Assembly (NCBI GenBank): GCA_030248215.1
Contig: JASANG010001486.1
Coordinates: 1 to 64,000 of the forward strand
Direction: 5' to 3'
Source: Enoplolaimus lenunculus
Taxonomy: Eukaryota; Nematoda; Enoplea; Enoplida; Thoracostomopsidae
Length of the DNA: 64,000 nucleotides
Shown here: positions 34,251 to 44,912 of the stretch, in pieces
Layout of the letters: each line of letters starts with the position of its first letter
Position numbering within the stretch: position 1 is the stretch's first letter
Notes under the pieces: model-generated
What the model saw: only the letters and a program-made list of their open reading frames with translations
Told to the model about the DNA's origin: nothing
Database searches by the model: none
Program-made: the position numbers and the translations under genes

Positions 34251-34429
34251 TAATTTTTGTAAAATAATAATAAAGTTGTTAAAGTTTGTATTTTTCAAGT
34301 TAAACCAATTAGTTTAAATTTTGGAGCGCTGTAGCGGTGTTATATATTATGCAAACGTTAATTGCAACAATACGACAAATTTGTGATAACAGTTTTGTTG
34401 TAAAAACTATAAATTATTGCACAGAACGC

Positions 34430-34745
34430 GCTATACTCAGCAATACGATTCTTGACGCTGCCGTGTTCCGGCGCTCGGCTGCCAGCCGAACGTTAAATTT
34501 TTCTTGAACCGATGTACGTAGTCCGGGCCATGCGCGGCCTGATAACGGGCGACTGTGAACCACGTTCGCGCGGCTCCGTGCGTCGTTGTAATCGTTTTAG
34601 CTTGACGCACTCGCAGCGAGTATTTCAATTTGATAGGATGGGTTTTCAGCACAAAAAGGTAAACACATTCCTGTGCCGTTTTAGACGTTTCACATTGCGA
34701 AGCTGCAGTCAAGACGTGTCGCAAAACTCACGAGCGCGTTGACAA
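34430..34745. other. CpG-rich island-like patch; possible first exon or promoter, unproven
   Basis: About 300 bp that are clearly more GC- and CpG-rich than the surroundings (GGGCCATGCGCGGCC, CGTTCGCGCGGCTCCG). A plus-strand frame from the ATG at 34512 reaches an AAG/GTAAAC splice-donor-like site at about 34658 after roughly 49 codons, but I recognise no domain. The left edge GCGCTATACTCAGCAATACG resembles the edge of the CpG-rich elements at 38990 and 45670, so a transposon origin is as likely. Confidence 0.3.
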
Positions 34746-34751
34746 ATTGCT

Positions 34752-35519
34752 CACTGTAGTGACACGAATAAACAGGGCGCCTCACTCAAAACAATATTTC
34801 TGATATTTAAGAAAAAATTTCTTACATTTGAGAAATATGCTTAGCAAGGTGCACTTGAAAAGTATTGCTGTTATAACAGAAATGTTTTCAAAACACGTTC
34901 TGAAATAAAGTCTGAAAATAAACGTTTTCCTGTTATTTTTGGAAAAATTGTCTTAAATATCAGCAAAACTTTTCAGATTTGCCACAGAAAATACTTTTCT
35001 GAATAAATTCAGAAATACTTTTTTGTGTGTTATTTTGAGTTCCAATCAATAGGAATCCAGGCCCGTAGTCAGCTCACCTTGCTAGGGGTGGCTCAAAAAT
35101 GTTCAGGACGTGCAATAAATGGTTTTCAATGAGTTATACTAGCAAGGTTGAAAACTTTCTGGGGGCCCAAATTTTTTACAGTGAGACTAAGGCCCCCCTG
35201 CCCCCCCTTGGCTACGGGTCCTTTTAGGAGTCCGTATCCCTTATAAGAATCCGTAAGCGAATAGCGTCTGTAAACGCTAATTAGAGTCCACAAATGTCAA
35301 TTGTTACTAATTGTAGTGCGCAAATGACTTCAGGCCCAAATAAAGTTGAGTTCAAACCATTATATTGAGTGCGAAACTTTAAAGCATGCTTAAGTTTTGA
35401 AAGTACATTCCTAATTATAACCTTGCATTATCGGCCAAGCTTTTTTATTTAAAACAACTAAATGCGAAAGGCCAAACAAATATCAGTTGCTCCCCCTTGT
35501 TATTCGGGTCACTACAGTA
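34752..35519. mobile_element. Family E GTAGTGACCCG-MITE with nested family D element
   Basis: Both termini are present: CACTGTAGTGACACGAATAA at the left and TTATTCGGGTCACTACAGT at the right. The interior has GGAGTCCGTATCCC, GAATCCGTAAGC and CTAATTAGAGTCC. A family D element at 35059-35222 interrupts it just before the GGAGTCCG word. Confidence 0.82.
35059..35222. mobile_element. Family D CGTAGCC-MITE, nested in family E
   Basis: Left GGCCCGTAGTCAGCTCACC, right CCCCTTGGCTACGGGTCC, with the family core in the reverse direction (TGCAATAAATGGTTTTC, AGCAAGGTTGAAAACTTTC). Confidence 0.8.
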
Positions 35520-36160
35520 GTTTGTGAGGGTGATCTATTAAGGTTAGCTGTTTTCGATATTTCAACAAATCAAAATCCGGTACTATTAATACCATTTATA
35601 AGACGGTATGAGTCAAAAGAACGGTATTTATTATGAAAAAATCTTCGGTGAAAATCAAACAACAGCATAAGTCTAAATTAGTATTCTGTCTCTGAAATTT
35701 TATGGTTCTGTATCCGTCTGCCGGTTGCGATCCGCTGTTTAGATACGATTTTAAAATTTAAAATTTTTAAAAATTTAATTTACGAAATTTTCGCTTAATT
35801 TTCTCCAAACATTGGAAACCGTTTCCTGGGATTGCACCGATTAACCTATCGAATATTAAACTTTTAGCCCTGTACCACGGTGACGGCGTAGGGAGGTCCA
35901 AACTGTAAAACAATGCGTCAACAATTATACATCCATTTGAAAGGCTACGCGATAGGAAGCGTTGAACTGATTCCCTCCCTCTGCCGACCGCCCGTCGTCG
36001 CAGCCTTTTCAGGGGTAATCTACGGTGAATTTTATTGCTAGTTCCGATAGTGACGGCGTATCGTAGTACGCTAATTTTGCTCAATTTTAATTGCCATTTT
36101 TATGATATAGTTTGTTCAATTTTTATGGCTTCAAATTTTGTGCGTTAACCTAAATGACCC
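35520..36160. other. No gene seen; a GC-richer open stretch is not supported
   Basis: 35767-36084 is open on the minus strand for 105 codons and rich in Arg/Leu, but no domain, signal or splice pattern is recognisable. I leave it unannotated as a gene. Confidence 0.3.
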
Positions 36161-36400
36161 ATTCAAGTACATATACAGCATATATATACCTACATACATA
36201 CATACATTTATATATAGTTATATGTATATATTTATATATATTTATATGTATATATTTATATTTATATATATTTAATTATATGTATATATATTTATATATA
36301 TTTATATATGTATATATTTATATATATTTATATATTTATATATATGTATATATTTATATATTACATATATGTATGTATGTATATATAGTATATTAGCCAT
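36160..36400. repeat. (TA)-rich microsatellite (TATATTTATA/TATGTA units)
   Basis: About 240 bp of almost pure A/T in TATATTTATA and TATGTATATA units. The Tyr/Ile-rich frame across it has no biological meaning. Confidence 0.92.
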
Positions 36401-36751
36401 GTATTTATACACGTTTTACGCCGATGTGTAGTATATTGTATATGTAACACGAGAATGGATAGACGAAAATTAATAAAAAGTGCGTGGAATTGCGAAAATT
36501 TTGCGTAAAAAACTCATTAAAATCTCAACAGCAGTGAATTTTAGCGTATATATAAGTTTTTGGTTTATGAAAAAAAAATTTGAAAATAATTTTTGTTCAA
36601 TTTTATATTTTTGTGCCCTGTTGAAAACGTTCGAAAACTGCTCCCGAGACCTGGATTTATTAGGTTTTGAACGCTGCGCAAACTGTTGGTTATGCTTTGT
36701 GCGCTCAAGCTTATTAATAGTTTATCATTTTGCAATTTTGTTAATAATATT

Positions 36752-36933
36752 GTCCCATGTAAAGATCAGAGGAGGAACGTTTTTCTATCGGACTAGAAAA
36801 GTGTACACTTAAGCTTTAGACTGCTTTTTGCTTGACTTAGGCTTAGGCTTACGAACATGCTCATTCTTACGCTTAGGCTTAGGCTTAGGAATATGCTTAT
36901 AATGCAGTTCCTTCCCTGTCCTTTACATTGGCC
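36752..36933 (-). mobile_element. Family A TTAGGC-MITE, minus orientation
   Basis: GTCCCATGTAAAGATCAGAG, TTAGGCTTAGG blocks, GAATATGCTTATAATGCAG and CCTTTACATTGGCC. A family C element abuts its right end. Confidence 0.82.
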
Positions 36934-37103
36934 AGTGGCGGATCCAGGATCTTAAAATGAGGGGGGGCAAAATTTCACAGGTAATAAACTAACTTCTGAC
37001 CCATACACAAACCACGAACTATTGTCACAAAATTGCTATACAATTTTTGTCGAGATGCTGTTGGGGGAGCACGGCCGGGGTGGCCCCCCCATGGATCCGC
37101 CAT
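36934..37103. mobile_element. Family C GGATCC-hAT MITE inserted at the edge of a family A element
   Basis: Ends CAGTGGCGGATCC and GGATCCGCC. TTTACATTGG, the tip of the family A element, occurs just before it (36922-36931) and again just after it (about 37104-37113). The target duplication therefore copied the older element's end. Confidence 0.85.
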
Positions 37104-37113
37104 TTACATTGGT

Positions 37114-37474
37114 CATAATATTTAGCTACGTTCTCATGTGTGTAATTTAACAATTAAGTTCACAAAGGCTGATTTTGAGATTTGTGTCAACTACAATTGT
37201 GATTTACTTTGATACGAGTCCGTACCCAGCGAGCGGGGCCAGGGATGCGGTTCACCCCGTAGAAAAAGTCTCATTAGTCACTTGGAAATCCAGAGGGGAC
37301 ACGGGGGGAAGGTTGTACGCCCCCGCCGTCAAAATTTTTGTGTGATAAAATAGTAAAGTCACTGCGTTACAATTTTCCCCTCGAAAAATTGGCACATATC
37401 AGTATGGCCACTGAACAGCGCTGCAGGCATCAAATTAAAATACTCAAAAGCTGGTATCGCTAATGTTAATAAAA
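37114..37474. mobile_element. Spacer with an eroded family C fragment at 37287-37390
   Basis: CCAGAGGGGACACGGGG, GTACGCCCCCGCCGTC and TTGTGTGATAAAATAGTAA follow the family C order; the right end is missing. No gene is seen in the rest. Confidence 0.4.
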
Positions 37475-38386
37475 CCAATACAACTAACAATAAACCCGTA
37501 ATTTTCACTATCTAAATTCTCTCATTTCAATAAACAGCACCAGCGTCCAAAAAAATCTGTCTCCAAGTCCCAAAAGTTTTAAGGAACCATCTTATTAATG
37601 GTCCAATAACGACCAATCACATTATGCTATTATTATTCGTCCAACTATGAAATTAGCCAATTGGATTACTACGTTTACGACCCTCAAACAGCATTTGTGG
37701 CCTCATTTCAAATCTCGTTTTAACTTTCCATTCAATGAGACCCTCAGAAATGGAAAAAAGTCACCACTAGCGGATTCAAGGGGGGGGCCCACTCAGGCCT
37801 ACCCATCCAAACAAGGCTCAAAACAACAAAAATTTCGTGTTAAACCTTATGACTAAAATTGGGTTTGGCTTCTTGCTCGCGACGTTTTTTAACTGATATA
37901 TTTCAAGCCGGCTCTCATATTATAAAATTTTTGAATCCACCAATGAAACCGTGTATTTAGTTTGAATAGACCTCAATTTAACGAACCAATCACGATGCTT
38001 CTAAGTATCATTTTTGTGACAATTCTATTGGTCAATTTGTGACCATCGAAATTGTACCATTTTTGTTACAAAAACTCTTCAAACTGATTATTGGATTATC
38101 GGCCCACGAGGGTCGTATCGAGACGTTGGGTCGCGGACATCCTCCAATTCAAACTTGTGTTTATCGACAGAGGGTCAGCTTTCATTGGATAATCTGTTTA
38201 CCGGTATGACAATTTTACTTGTGAACAGTCAATATTTTAGTTGTTTCATCCGGTACCGGTTGTTATGAATCTAATATTTCTGGTCATCCTACTGTACTTG
38301 GGAAAATAAATAGCATGTTTTGTTAATATCAGTTGCTATTAATTAGCCAATTGGAGCACACAAATTTTCGTGCACATTTTCATTGG
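37475..38386. other. CCAAT-rich region of unknown nature
   Basis: About 900 bp with 13 CCAAT pentamers counting both strands (for example at 37475, 37603, 37613, 37657, 37986, 38027, 38089, 38184, 38347, 38382). Two of them are the palindrome AGCCAATTGGA. No gene or known repeat boundary was recognised. Confidence 0.45.
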
Positions 38387-38792
38387 CCCATTTGTCTACA
38401 ACGGAAGTATCAATTTAATTATATATTGTGATTTGCTATTTTATCTTGCGAACATTTTTCAGGCTTTTCTTAAACTATGCTTTAACTCAAATTTGGACAC
38501 GAAAGTGAGTACATTTGCATTTAAAACTTGGATCCGTTGTTTAAACGTTTAATCATTGATGAATAATCGGATTTAAGGCGACTTAAAGGATGTTTTTTTT
38601 TTGTATTTTGAAATTTTATAGTTTTTAAAATCAACAACAATACTTTCAATTTAAGAATAAGTAACCTTCTAGATGCTGTATGTCGAAAGTGGCTTTACAT
38701 CAGGACTTACCATCGCGAGCTGAAATCGTGGCTGCACTCCTGGTCGAATAAATCAGGAAAATTAAAAAATTTGCATTATATCACAGTGTGCA

Positions 38793-38933
38793 TGGGGAGG
38801 GGCTCAGCCCCTTTGGAAAAATTATGCCCCTACAAAATTTTTAACTTTGTTTGTAAGTCAACGAAAACCCTTGTATGCTTTTCCTGAAAAGTTTTTAGGG
38901 CCTCCAAGCAAGGTGAGCTGGCTACGTGCCTAA
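38793..38933. mobile_element. Family D CGTAGCC-MITE
   Basis: GGGGAGGGGCTCAGCCCC, TTTGTTTGTAAGTCAACG, AAAACCCTTGTATGC and right end GTGAGCTGGCTACGTGCC. Confidence 0.75.
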
Positions 38934-38989
38934 GTCAAAGTTCAGATTTTGGAGCCGGGTATTAAGGTCGTAATTCATTAAGGAGCAAG

Positions 38990-39222
38990 GGTTGCACTAT
39001 ACCTGTCATATGGCGCATTCCGTCATCCATACGGCGCCGTCCATCACCATACAGTATCGTACGTGAGTAATTAGCGCAGGATACCGCGCGGTGACGAACG
39101 GCGCCGGACTTTGACGGACGGCGCCGTACGGGTGACAGACACTTCCGTACGGCTGATGGACGGTGTCGTACGGATGACGCGCTGCGCTGGACGTCATCAA
39201 AACTATATCGCTACCCTTAACC
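38990..39222. mobile_element. CpG-rich short element, copy 2
   Basis: Left GGGTTGCACTATACCTGTC, right GACGTCATCAAAACTATATC, core full of GGCGCCGT, GGACGG and GTACGG words. It shares ends and core with 15770-15925. The many small palindromes (GGCGCC, GTAC) give frames on both strands that are not genes. Confidence 0.6.
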
Positions 39223-39352
39223 TTAATCACGCTAATGTATATAATACTACTACGTACTGTAAGTTTTGCAAACACTCGCAAAATTTATATTGTGCGTAGT
39301 CACAAATTACCGTTTCCGTTTTTTGTACCATATGTTCGAGGGCGAAACAGCA

Positions 39353-39560
39353 GTCCCGTAGCCAGCTCACCGTGCTTTGGGGGGAGGGGCTAAACATTTT
39401 TCAAGAGGAGCATACAAGAGTTTTCGATGACTTAATACAAGCAAGGTCGAAAATATTTAGTAGCGACAAATTCATTCAGTGTGGGACTGAGCATCTGTGG
39501 CCCCACTCAGAAAACATTACAAGTTTTAAATATCGCACAGAATGTGATCAAGTCAGATAA
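39353..39560. mobile_element. Family D CGTAGCC-MITE
   Basis: CCCGTAGCCAGCTCACCGTG, GAGCATACAAGAGTTTTCG and AGCAAGGTCGAAAATATT. The expected right end CTCTGGCTATACGGG appears only after a gap, at about 39594-39610, in the loop of the hairpin below. Confidence 0.6.
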
Positions 39561-39645
39561 TTTTGTCATCAATGTCAATGCATCATGTGGCCCCTCTCTG
39601 GCTATACGGGTCTCACGATGCACTGACATTGATGACAAAATTATC
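39556..39645. repeat. Hairpin with 29-bp arms and 32-nt loop
   Basis: The arm 39556-39584 (starts GATAATTTTGTCATCAATG) is the reverse complement of 39617-39645 with one mismatch in 29. The loop carries the CTGGCTATACGGG end motif of family D. Confidence 0.9.
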
Positions 39646-39805
39646 GGAGTTAATAGCATTCTGCATGACACTAAACTTGTAATGGTTTTTGTGCACAAAA
39701 ACGTTCCAATTTTGTCATAAAATTTCAGTTGTACAACAATTGGGAGTTTTTTTTCATTTCAACTGAATCCGGTTGTTGACAAAATTATATTTCAAAAAAT
39801 TTGGA

Positions 39806-39839
39806 ATATTAATATTAATATTAATATTAATATTAATAA
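39806..39839. repeat. (TTAATA)n microsatellite
   Basis: Five to six TTAATA units. Confidence 0.9.
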
Positions 39840-40156
39840 TCTACTGGTTTTTCGGAAACTGAAACAAACTCAACCTGCTGTGAAGGTTTTTTATGAAACT
39901 TTAAAAAATATGATTTTGGACTTGGAATAACAAATCTTGTAATTTTTTTATTTTAGTTGCTGTAAAAACAGTGTTTAAGAACGTCGAAACGAAAAGTTCC
40001 TACAAAGTTGGTTAGACGCCGTCGTACGCTGTCGCACGCCGCTATGCGTTGCTAACTAAAAATATAGGCGAATGCATGGTAAGTATAGCACAACCCTTAT
40101 ATTTATCATTGGATACAAAACAGAATGCGCCCCAAATTTTCGTGATGGTCGTTACA
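39840..40156. other. No gene seen
   Basis: Spacer; a short CpG patch at 40015-40055 recalls the CpG-rich elements but is too short to assign. Confidence 0.3.
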
Positions 40157-40390
40157 GCCCATGTATCGAACAGGGCCGGAACAGTAGTATAAGCATATTC
40201 CTAAGCCTAAGCGTTAGCGTAAGCGTAAGGATGAGCCTACTCATAAGTTTAAGCCTTATCCTAAGCCTGAGCGTAAGGTTGAGCCTATTCCTAAGCCTAA
40301 GCCTAAGCAAAAAAAAGTTAGTCTAAAGCTTAAACTGACTCTATTACAGCTTCGCCGGAAAACGATCCGACCCTGTTCGATACATGGGCC
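40157..40390 (+). mobile_element. Family A TTAGGC-MITE, well preserved
   Basis: Left GCCCATGTATCGAACAGGG, right CCCTGTTCGATACATGGGCC. The TATCGAAC variant base is present in both ends, so the two ends match each other better than the family consensus. Confidence 0.88.
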
Positions 40391-40529
40391 AAAGTTGTAA
40401 TGAATGGTATTGTATACTTTAGTAGCATCGCAGAATAGGATTTCATTTCGAGAGAATAAAAATTTAAAATTTTTTTAAAGTTTTCTACAAATTTTATTAC
40501 CCTGAAAATACTTACAAGCAACATCTATG

Positions 40530-40745
40530 GAGGGTGTCTTAAATGTACCCACGTTGGCGTCAGGCAAAAAATTACACCCTGGAAGAGGCGGACACCGAAT
40601 AATGTTGGATGCCGCTGCAATTGTAAGACAAGATTGATTACTTTTAGACCGAATCCATTTAAAGGCGCACCAGCTAAATTTGGGGGGGGGGGCACACGGC
40701 ATCCCAATGCTCCCGTGGAAACGCCGTTGATTATCCGCAGGATTT
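40530..40745. repeat. Diverged dispersed repeat, sister of 12735-12925
   Basis: See 12735-12925; here in the opposite orientation. It contains a run of ten G before GCACACGGCATCCC. Confidence 0.35.
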
Positions 40746-41025
40746 ATCGTGGAACACAAAACAATTTTTAGCATCAAAGTTAAACGAAGATTTTTTTACC
40801 ATTTTCACAACGGAATTATTTTCAAACTTTCCCTGCTTTCAGTTACCACAAACGATTATTCGTTTGAATTTGGTAAATTTCGCTGTCCAAATTACTGAGA
40901 TAGGGATATCACATTACACGATACCCAGGGTTAACGATATCGCGTTAAACAAAAGTTTCTTCTGTTTCATAATCAACTATTTTTAGTTCTAAATGTTAAC
41001 GCCGGAGTTGTTGTAAAAAATCATT

Positions 41026-41160
41026 GGCATATGTAAAGATCAGGAGCGGAACGTTTTTCGTGTTGGTCTGGAATAGCTTTAGCTTTAGGTGAATTTTTTT
41101 GTATATTCTTAGACTCAAGTATAAACTCATTCTTACGCTAAGGCTTAGGCTTTAAAAGTC
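41026..41160 (-). mobile_element. Family A TTAGGC-MITE, right part lost
   Basis: CATATGTAAAGATCAGGAGC, GTTTTTCGTGTTGG, then CTTACGCTAAGGCTTAGG. It stops where a stretch with CGACAATGCGTCGTCC-type words begins. Confidence 0.7.
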
Positions 41161-41641
41161 GAATCTACGACAATGCGTCGTCCGGCAATTTGTCGCCCAA
41201 CAGTGCTTTACAGCGCATTAATAAATCTAAGCATAAAATCATAAGCGTACTCCTAAGCCTCGAAGCCTAATGATGAGCGACACATTGTCAAGTCGATACA
41301 ATTTTGGATTACACGTTGTCAATTCGACGAGTTGTCAGGCGATGAAGTGTCGTAAAATACCAGCCAAGAGTGAGCATATTGCTCGGGAACCAGCGCTGCA
41401 ATGACGGCATACATTTATGAAAATTTAAAAATTCGTCATTTGAAATTGAGCAGAAAACAGTTTTATGGACTCCTACATTGAGCCTGTCTCAATATATATA
41501 CAAATTAAATTACCGATATTAAATTATATGGCGGTGCTAAAAAATGTTATTAAACAACATATATCGTAAATATTGCTGCTTTTATTGACAAAGGAAGATA
41601 AAACATTAATGGCATCGCATGAATTGCAGGCGAGTAGCAAA
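41161..41641. other. Spacer with GACAA/TTGTC-rich stretch at 41161-41370
   Basis: CGACAATGCGTCG, GGCAATTTGTCGCCC, ACATTGTCAAGTCG, CGTTGTCAATTCGACGAG and TTGTCAGGCGATG are repeated versions of one motif in both directions, around a small island of CCTAAG hexamers. Similar words occur at about 60949-60980. It is probably an undefined repeat. Confidence 0.35.
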
Positions 41642-41770
41642 GAGGGGGGTCAGGGGAGCTCAACCCCCAATGGAAAATTTTAGCCCCACCCCTACAAAAT
41701 TTTCAACCTTTCTTGTAAGTCAGCAAAAATCCGTCCGGTTTGCAGGCAAGGTGAACTGGGTACGGGCCTG
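41642..41770. mobile_element. Family D CGTAGCC-MITE
   Basis: GAGGGGGGTCAGGGGAGC, ATTTTCAACCTTTCTTGTAA, and right end AAGGTGAACTGGGTACGGGCC. Confidence 0.7.
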
Positions 41771-42430
41771 ATGAATTGTCACACAAAACGAAACCTCCGA
41801 AGAAATATTTTACGATATTTTCAGTACAAAATTGGTCTCAGTTCTCTCAGATAGCAGGTGGGAAAATAACAGATATGGTTCCCAAGGTTTCTGCTAAAAA
41901 ATCAGTGGCATTCCTGTTATATACTTGAAGAAAAGTTACTAATTACGCTAATACAACAAATCAAAGTTTAGGCTCAAACGTTACCCTGACGTATAATCTA
42001 AGTATACCTAAGCCTAAACCTAAGCATAAGCCTCAACTTATTTTATGAATCCAGTCGGTGATTCTTGGCACGGGAAACTTGTTCTGGCACGAAGTTAACA
42101 AAGTCGCATAATCGGTTTCCTATGAATTCAAACATTTCTCATCAAAAGTTGCTAAGGAAACCGGAAAATAACCACTGTTTGGTGTTTATTTGACTACAAC
42201 CGGTAGGATGCCGGCTTTGCAACCTGTATTCATTAATGACAGCGAAAAGCCACCTCTCATTAAATGTATCTTATTCATGATTTTCTATATTTATTTTAAG
42301 AACAATATTTCCATTCGTTTTAAGGTGCCGCTAGCCTTGACTATCAATTGAAATTTCACCGTATCCCGTTGACTACGAGACCACTGGTCGGATCCAGCGG
42401 AATTAGGCCTGGGCTCCCGACAGGAATCCG
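41771..42430. other. No gene seen; a faint family A remnant at 41960-42040
   Basis: CCTAAGCCTAAACCTAAGCA near 42010 is hexamer-like but lacks ends. The rest is spacer. Confidence 0.3.
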
Positions 42431-42596
42431 GGCCCGTAGCCAAGGGCGGCGGCGGCGGCAGGGTGGCTTAGCCCCCGTGGAAAATTTTTGGCCACCGAGA
42501 GAGTGTTCAACCTTGCTTGTAACTCATTGATAACCCTTGAATGCCGCTCGTGAAAAATTGTTAGCCTCCGTTTGCAAGGTGAGCTGGCTACGGGCC
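42431..42596. mobile_element. Family D CGTAGCC-MITE, intact ends
   Basis: Left GGCCCGTAGCCAAGGGCGG, right GTGAGCTGGCTACGGGCC. The terminal 12 bp are exact inverted repeats. It defines the family. Confidence 0.85.
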
Positions 42597-42721
42597 TTAT
42601 GTGCTCAGATTTAGTACAAAAAATAAGGTTGGTGTTGTTGCTCGCGGTCTTTTTCACCATATCGCACATCCTCTTTCAACGGAATTTTCCGAACCCACCA
42701 AAGTACGCGACTTGGATTGGC

Positions 42722-42876
42722 GGGCCCGTAGCAAAGATGGGCCTCAGCCTCCGTGTAAAAATTATGGATCCCTAGACAAAAGTTTTCAACCTTGCTTGTA
42801 ACTCACTAAAAACCCTTGAATGCCCCTCTGACAAATTTTTAACCCCCCCTTCCAGCACGGTGGGCTGGCTACAGGC
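42722..42876. mobile_element. Family D CGTAGCC-MITE
   Basis: GGGCCCGTAGCAAAGATGGG, CAACCTTGCTTGTAACTCAC and GGGCTGGCTACAGGCG. It lies 125 bp from the previous copy in the same direction and shares its TAACTCA variant. Confidence 0.78.
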
Positions 42877-43884
42877 GTGCGCGGATTGGACGCTGTTTTT
42901 AAAGCTGTTTTTACTCGCTTCATGAATTGAAAACTCATCATTTTGGAACCTTATAGAAAATTGAATGAATACACTTTTGAAACGACAGTATTTTTGGTTT
43001 GACTGAAATGAAATAAATTCAAAATTACTACCAGGTTGACTATATATAAAACGACAGTTTTATGACTTTAACCGTTAAAATTTATACCCCGGCCATCAAA
43101 ATTGTTTATTACTGTTTTTATTTACATTTTACAGGGTCGTAACATTTTTCCGAGTACTATTATATATTCACTGGTTTGAACGGATAATATCGCTACAGGA
43201 GGGAACCAGCGATACATATGCAGACAGACGTGTAGGTTTGAAAGTGTTTTTGTGACCGCCAATCGGAGCTGGCCAAAAACCATATTTACTCTGAAAGCTC
43301 GAAGGCTATTCTAAAGCTTGTAAAAATACATTTTTCGGGTTTCTCTAGAAATTTCAAAGTTGAATATCCCCTTTTGAATACATCTCTGTTGGGGGGTGCT
43401 GTAAATGATGGTACACATGTCCTAAAATAGCTTTGCTTTTAGTGTCCAAAATAATGGATGTATAGATTGTAATTTTAAAACTTATAAATAATTTTACTAC
43501 TTGAACATTTGAGATATATAGACGAAATTTTACCTAATTTTATAATATATTTTATTATTTTCATAAATTGTCAATAGTAAAACCTGGAAAGATATCGTTT
43601 TTATAGTAATTCGTGTTTCATTTTTGGATGTTATATGTCGTTTGGGATGTTGTAAAATCAATGATACATGATTCTTCGTTCGTTCGCTTTTTACTATCTC
43701 CTTGCTTTTCCTACTGGCGTCACCAATTTACGACGCACGGATTTGGTGTTTTGTTTTTCAAAAATTAAATTTTCAATATTTGAATTGAATAGTGAAATTT
43801 TTCCTATTTGTGGACGCAATCCTGACCAAAAATGTTTGTTTGGTAGAAAAATCTAAGCCTAAGCCAGTAGTGGATCCGGGATTT
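42877..43884. other. No gene seen
   Basis: About 1 kb of AT-rich spacer with no supported feature. Confidence 0.3.
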
Positions 43885-44057
43885 TCACGCTAGCACGGAA
43901 GAATACCGGGCCTAAGCGAGGTATCAGTCCTCTCGAACAAACATTGGCCCCCTAGAAAATTTTCAAACTTGGCTTGCAAGTCTACGAAAATCCTTATATG
44001 GCTCTCCTAAAAAAATTTTTTAGCCCTCCTAGCAAGGTGAGCTGGCCATGCGCCTGA
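43885..44057. mobile_element. Family D CGTAGCC-MITE, eroded left end
   Basis: TGGCTTGCAAGTCTACG, AAAATCCTTATATGGC and AGCAAGGTGAGCTGGCC. The preceding AGTAGTGGATCCGGG at 43866 looks like a family C end. Confidence 0.6.
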
Positions 44058-44751
44058 AGGATACTGTTCGAGTTGTGAAATGTTACAGTTAAAAAAGTGC
44101 GCATTTATCAAATAATTATATATTTTAACCATTGACCTGATAAAGCTAAAGGCTCGAAAATTTTGAATTCACGTTGTATGTCGTCACCAAAGTTTCCACA
44201 GGTCCTATTTGACTCTAAACAACAGCTTATTAGAGCATCAGATGAACTATTTGCATAACAAAATTTTCAGTACGGGGTGCAGGTAGGGAATTCATTCCCC
44301 CGTCACCCTTGCACCCGCACTGACTTGAGCTGAAGCAAAAGCTCGGATCTCAGCCTAAGCCTAAGCAAAGGACCGAAGACCTAACAACACTGTTCAGAAG
44401 CTGGTTTCGGATTTCGAAATGGGTGGAAGAGTTATGACCTTAATGTTTACGAATTCAGAATCACTTAACCATCGGATTCTACGGCATCGCAGGCAGAGGG
44501 CAGGAATTGTTTTCGGTATTGTCAAAAGCTTGTTGTGTAGCATCTATCATTAGCTGGCAGTAAGTAGGATTTGTAAGCTAAAAAACCAGCGAACGATTAG
44601 GATAAAAAATTTTGCACATTTTTTCGCATTTAAATTAATCTATGTTTATATTGATTTTTCGATCACCGGATGCTACAGTTCACTTGTTTGAAAACATATT
44701 TTTGACTGGTAATTCGGTGCTATACACAGCTGAGCATATGTCAAATCCGCG

Positions 44752-44912
44752 GGTCCGTAGCCAACGGTGGGCATGGGGGCTGAGCCACCCCTGGAAAATT
44801 TTAACCCCTAGAAAGTTTTCAACCTTGCATGTAACTCATTGAAAACCCATGAATGCACTTCCTGAAAATTTTTTAGTCCACCCTAGCAAGGTGAACTAGC
44901 TACTGACCTGAA
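44752..44912. mobile_element. Family D CGTAGCC-MITE
   Basis: GGGTCCGTAGCCAACGG, CAACCTTGCATGTAACTCAT and AGCAAGGTGAACTAGCTAC. Confidence 0.7.

Noticed and set aside
35767-36084. 105-codon Arg/Leu-rich minus-strand gene
   Set aside because: No domain or splice context; may be chance openness in a GC-richer patch.
36154-36396. Tyr/Ile-rich frame of 80 codons
   Set aside because: Artefact of the A/T-only microsatellite.
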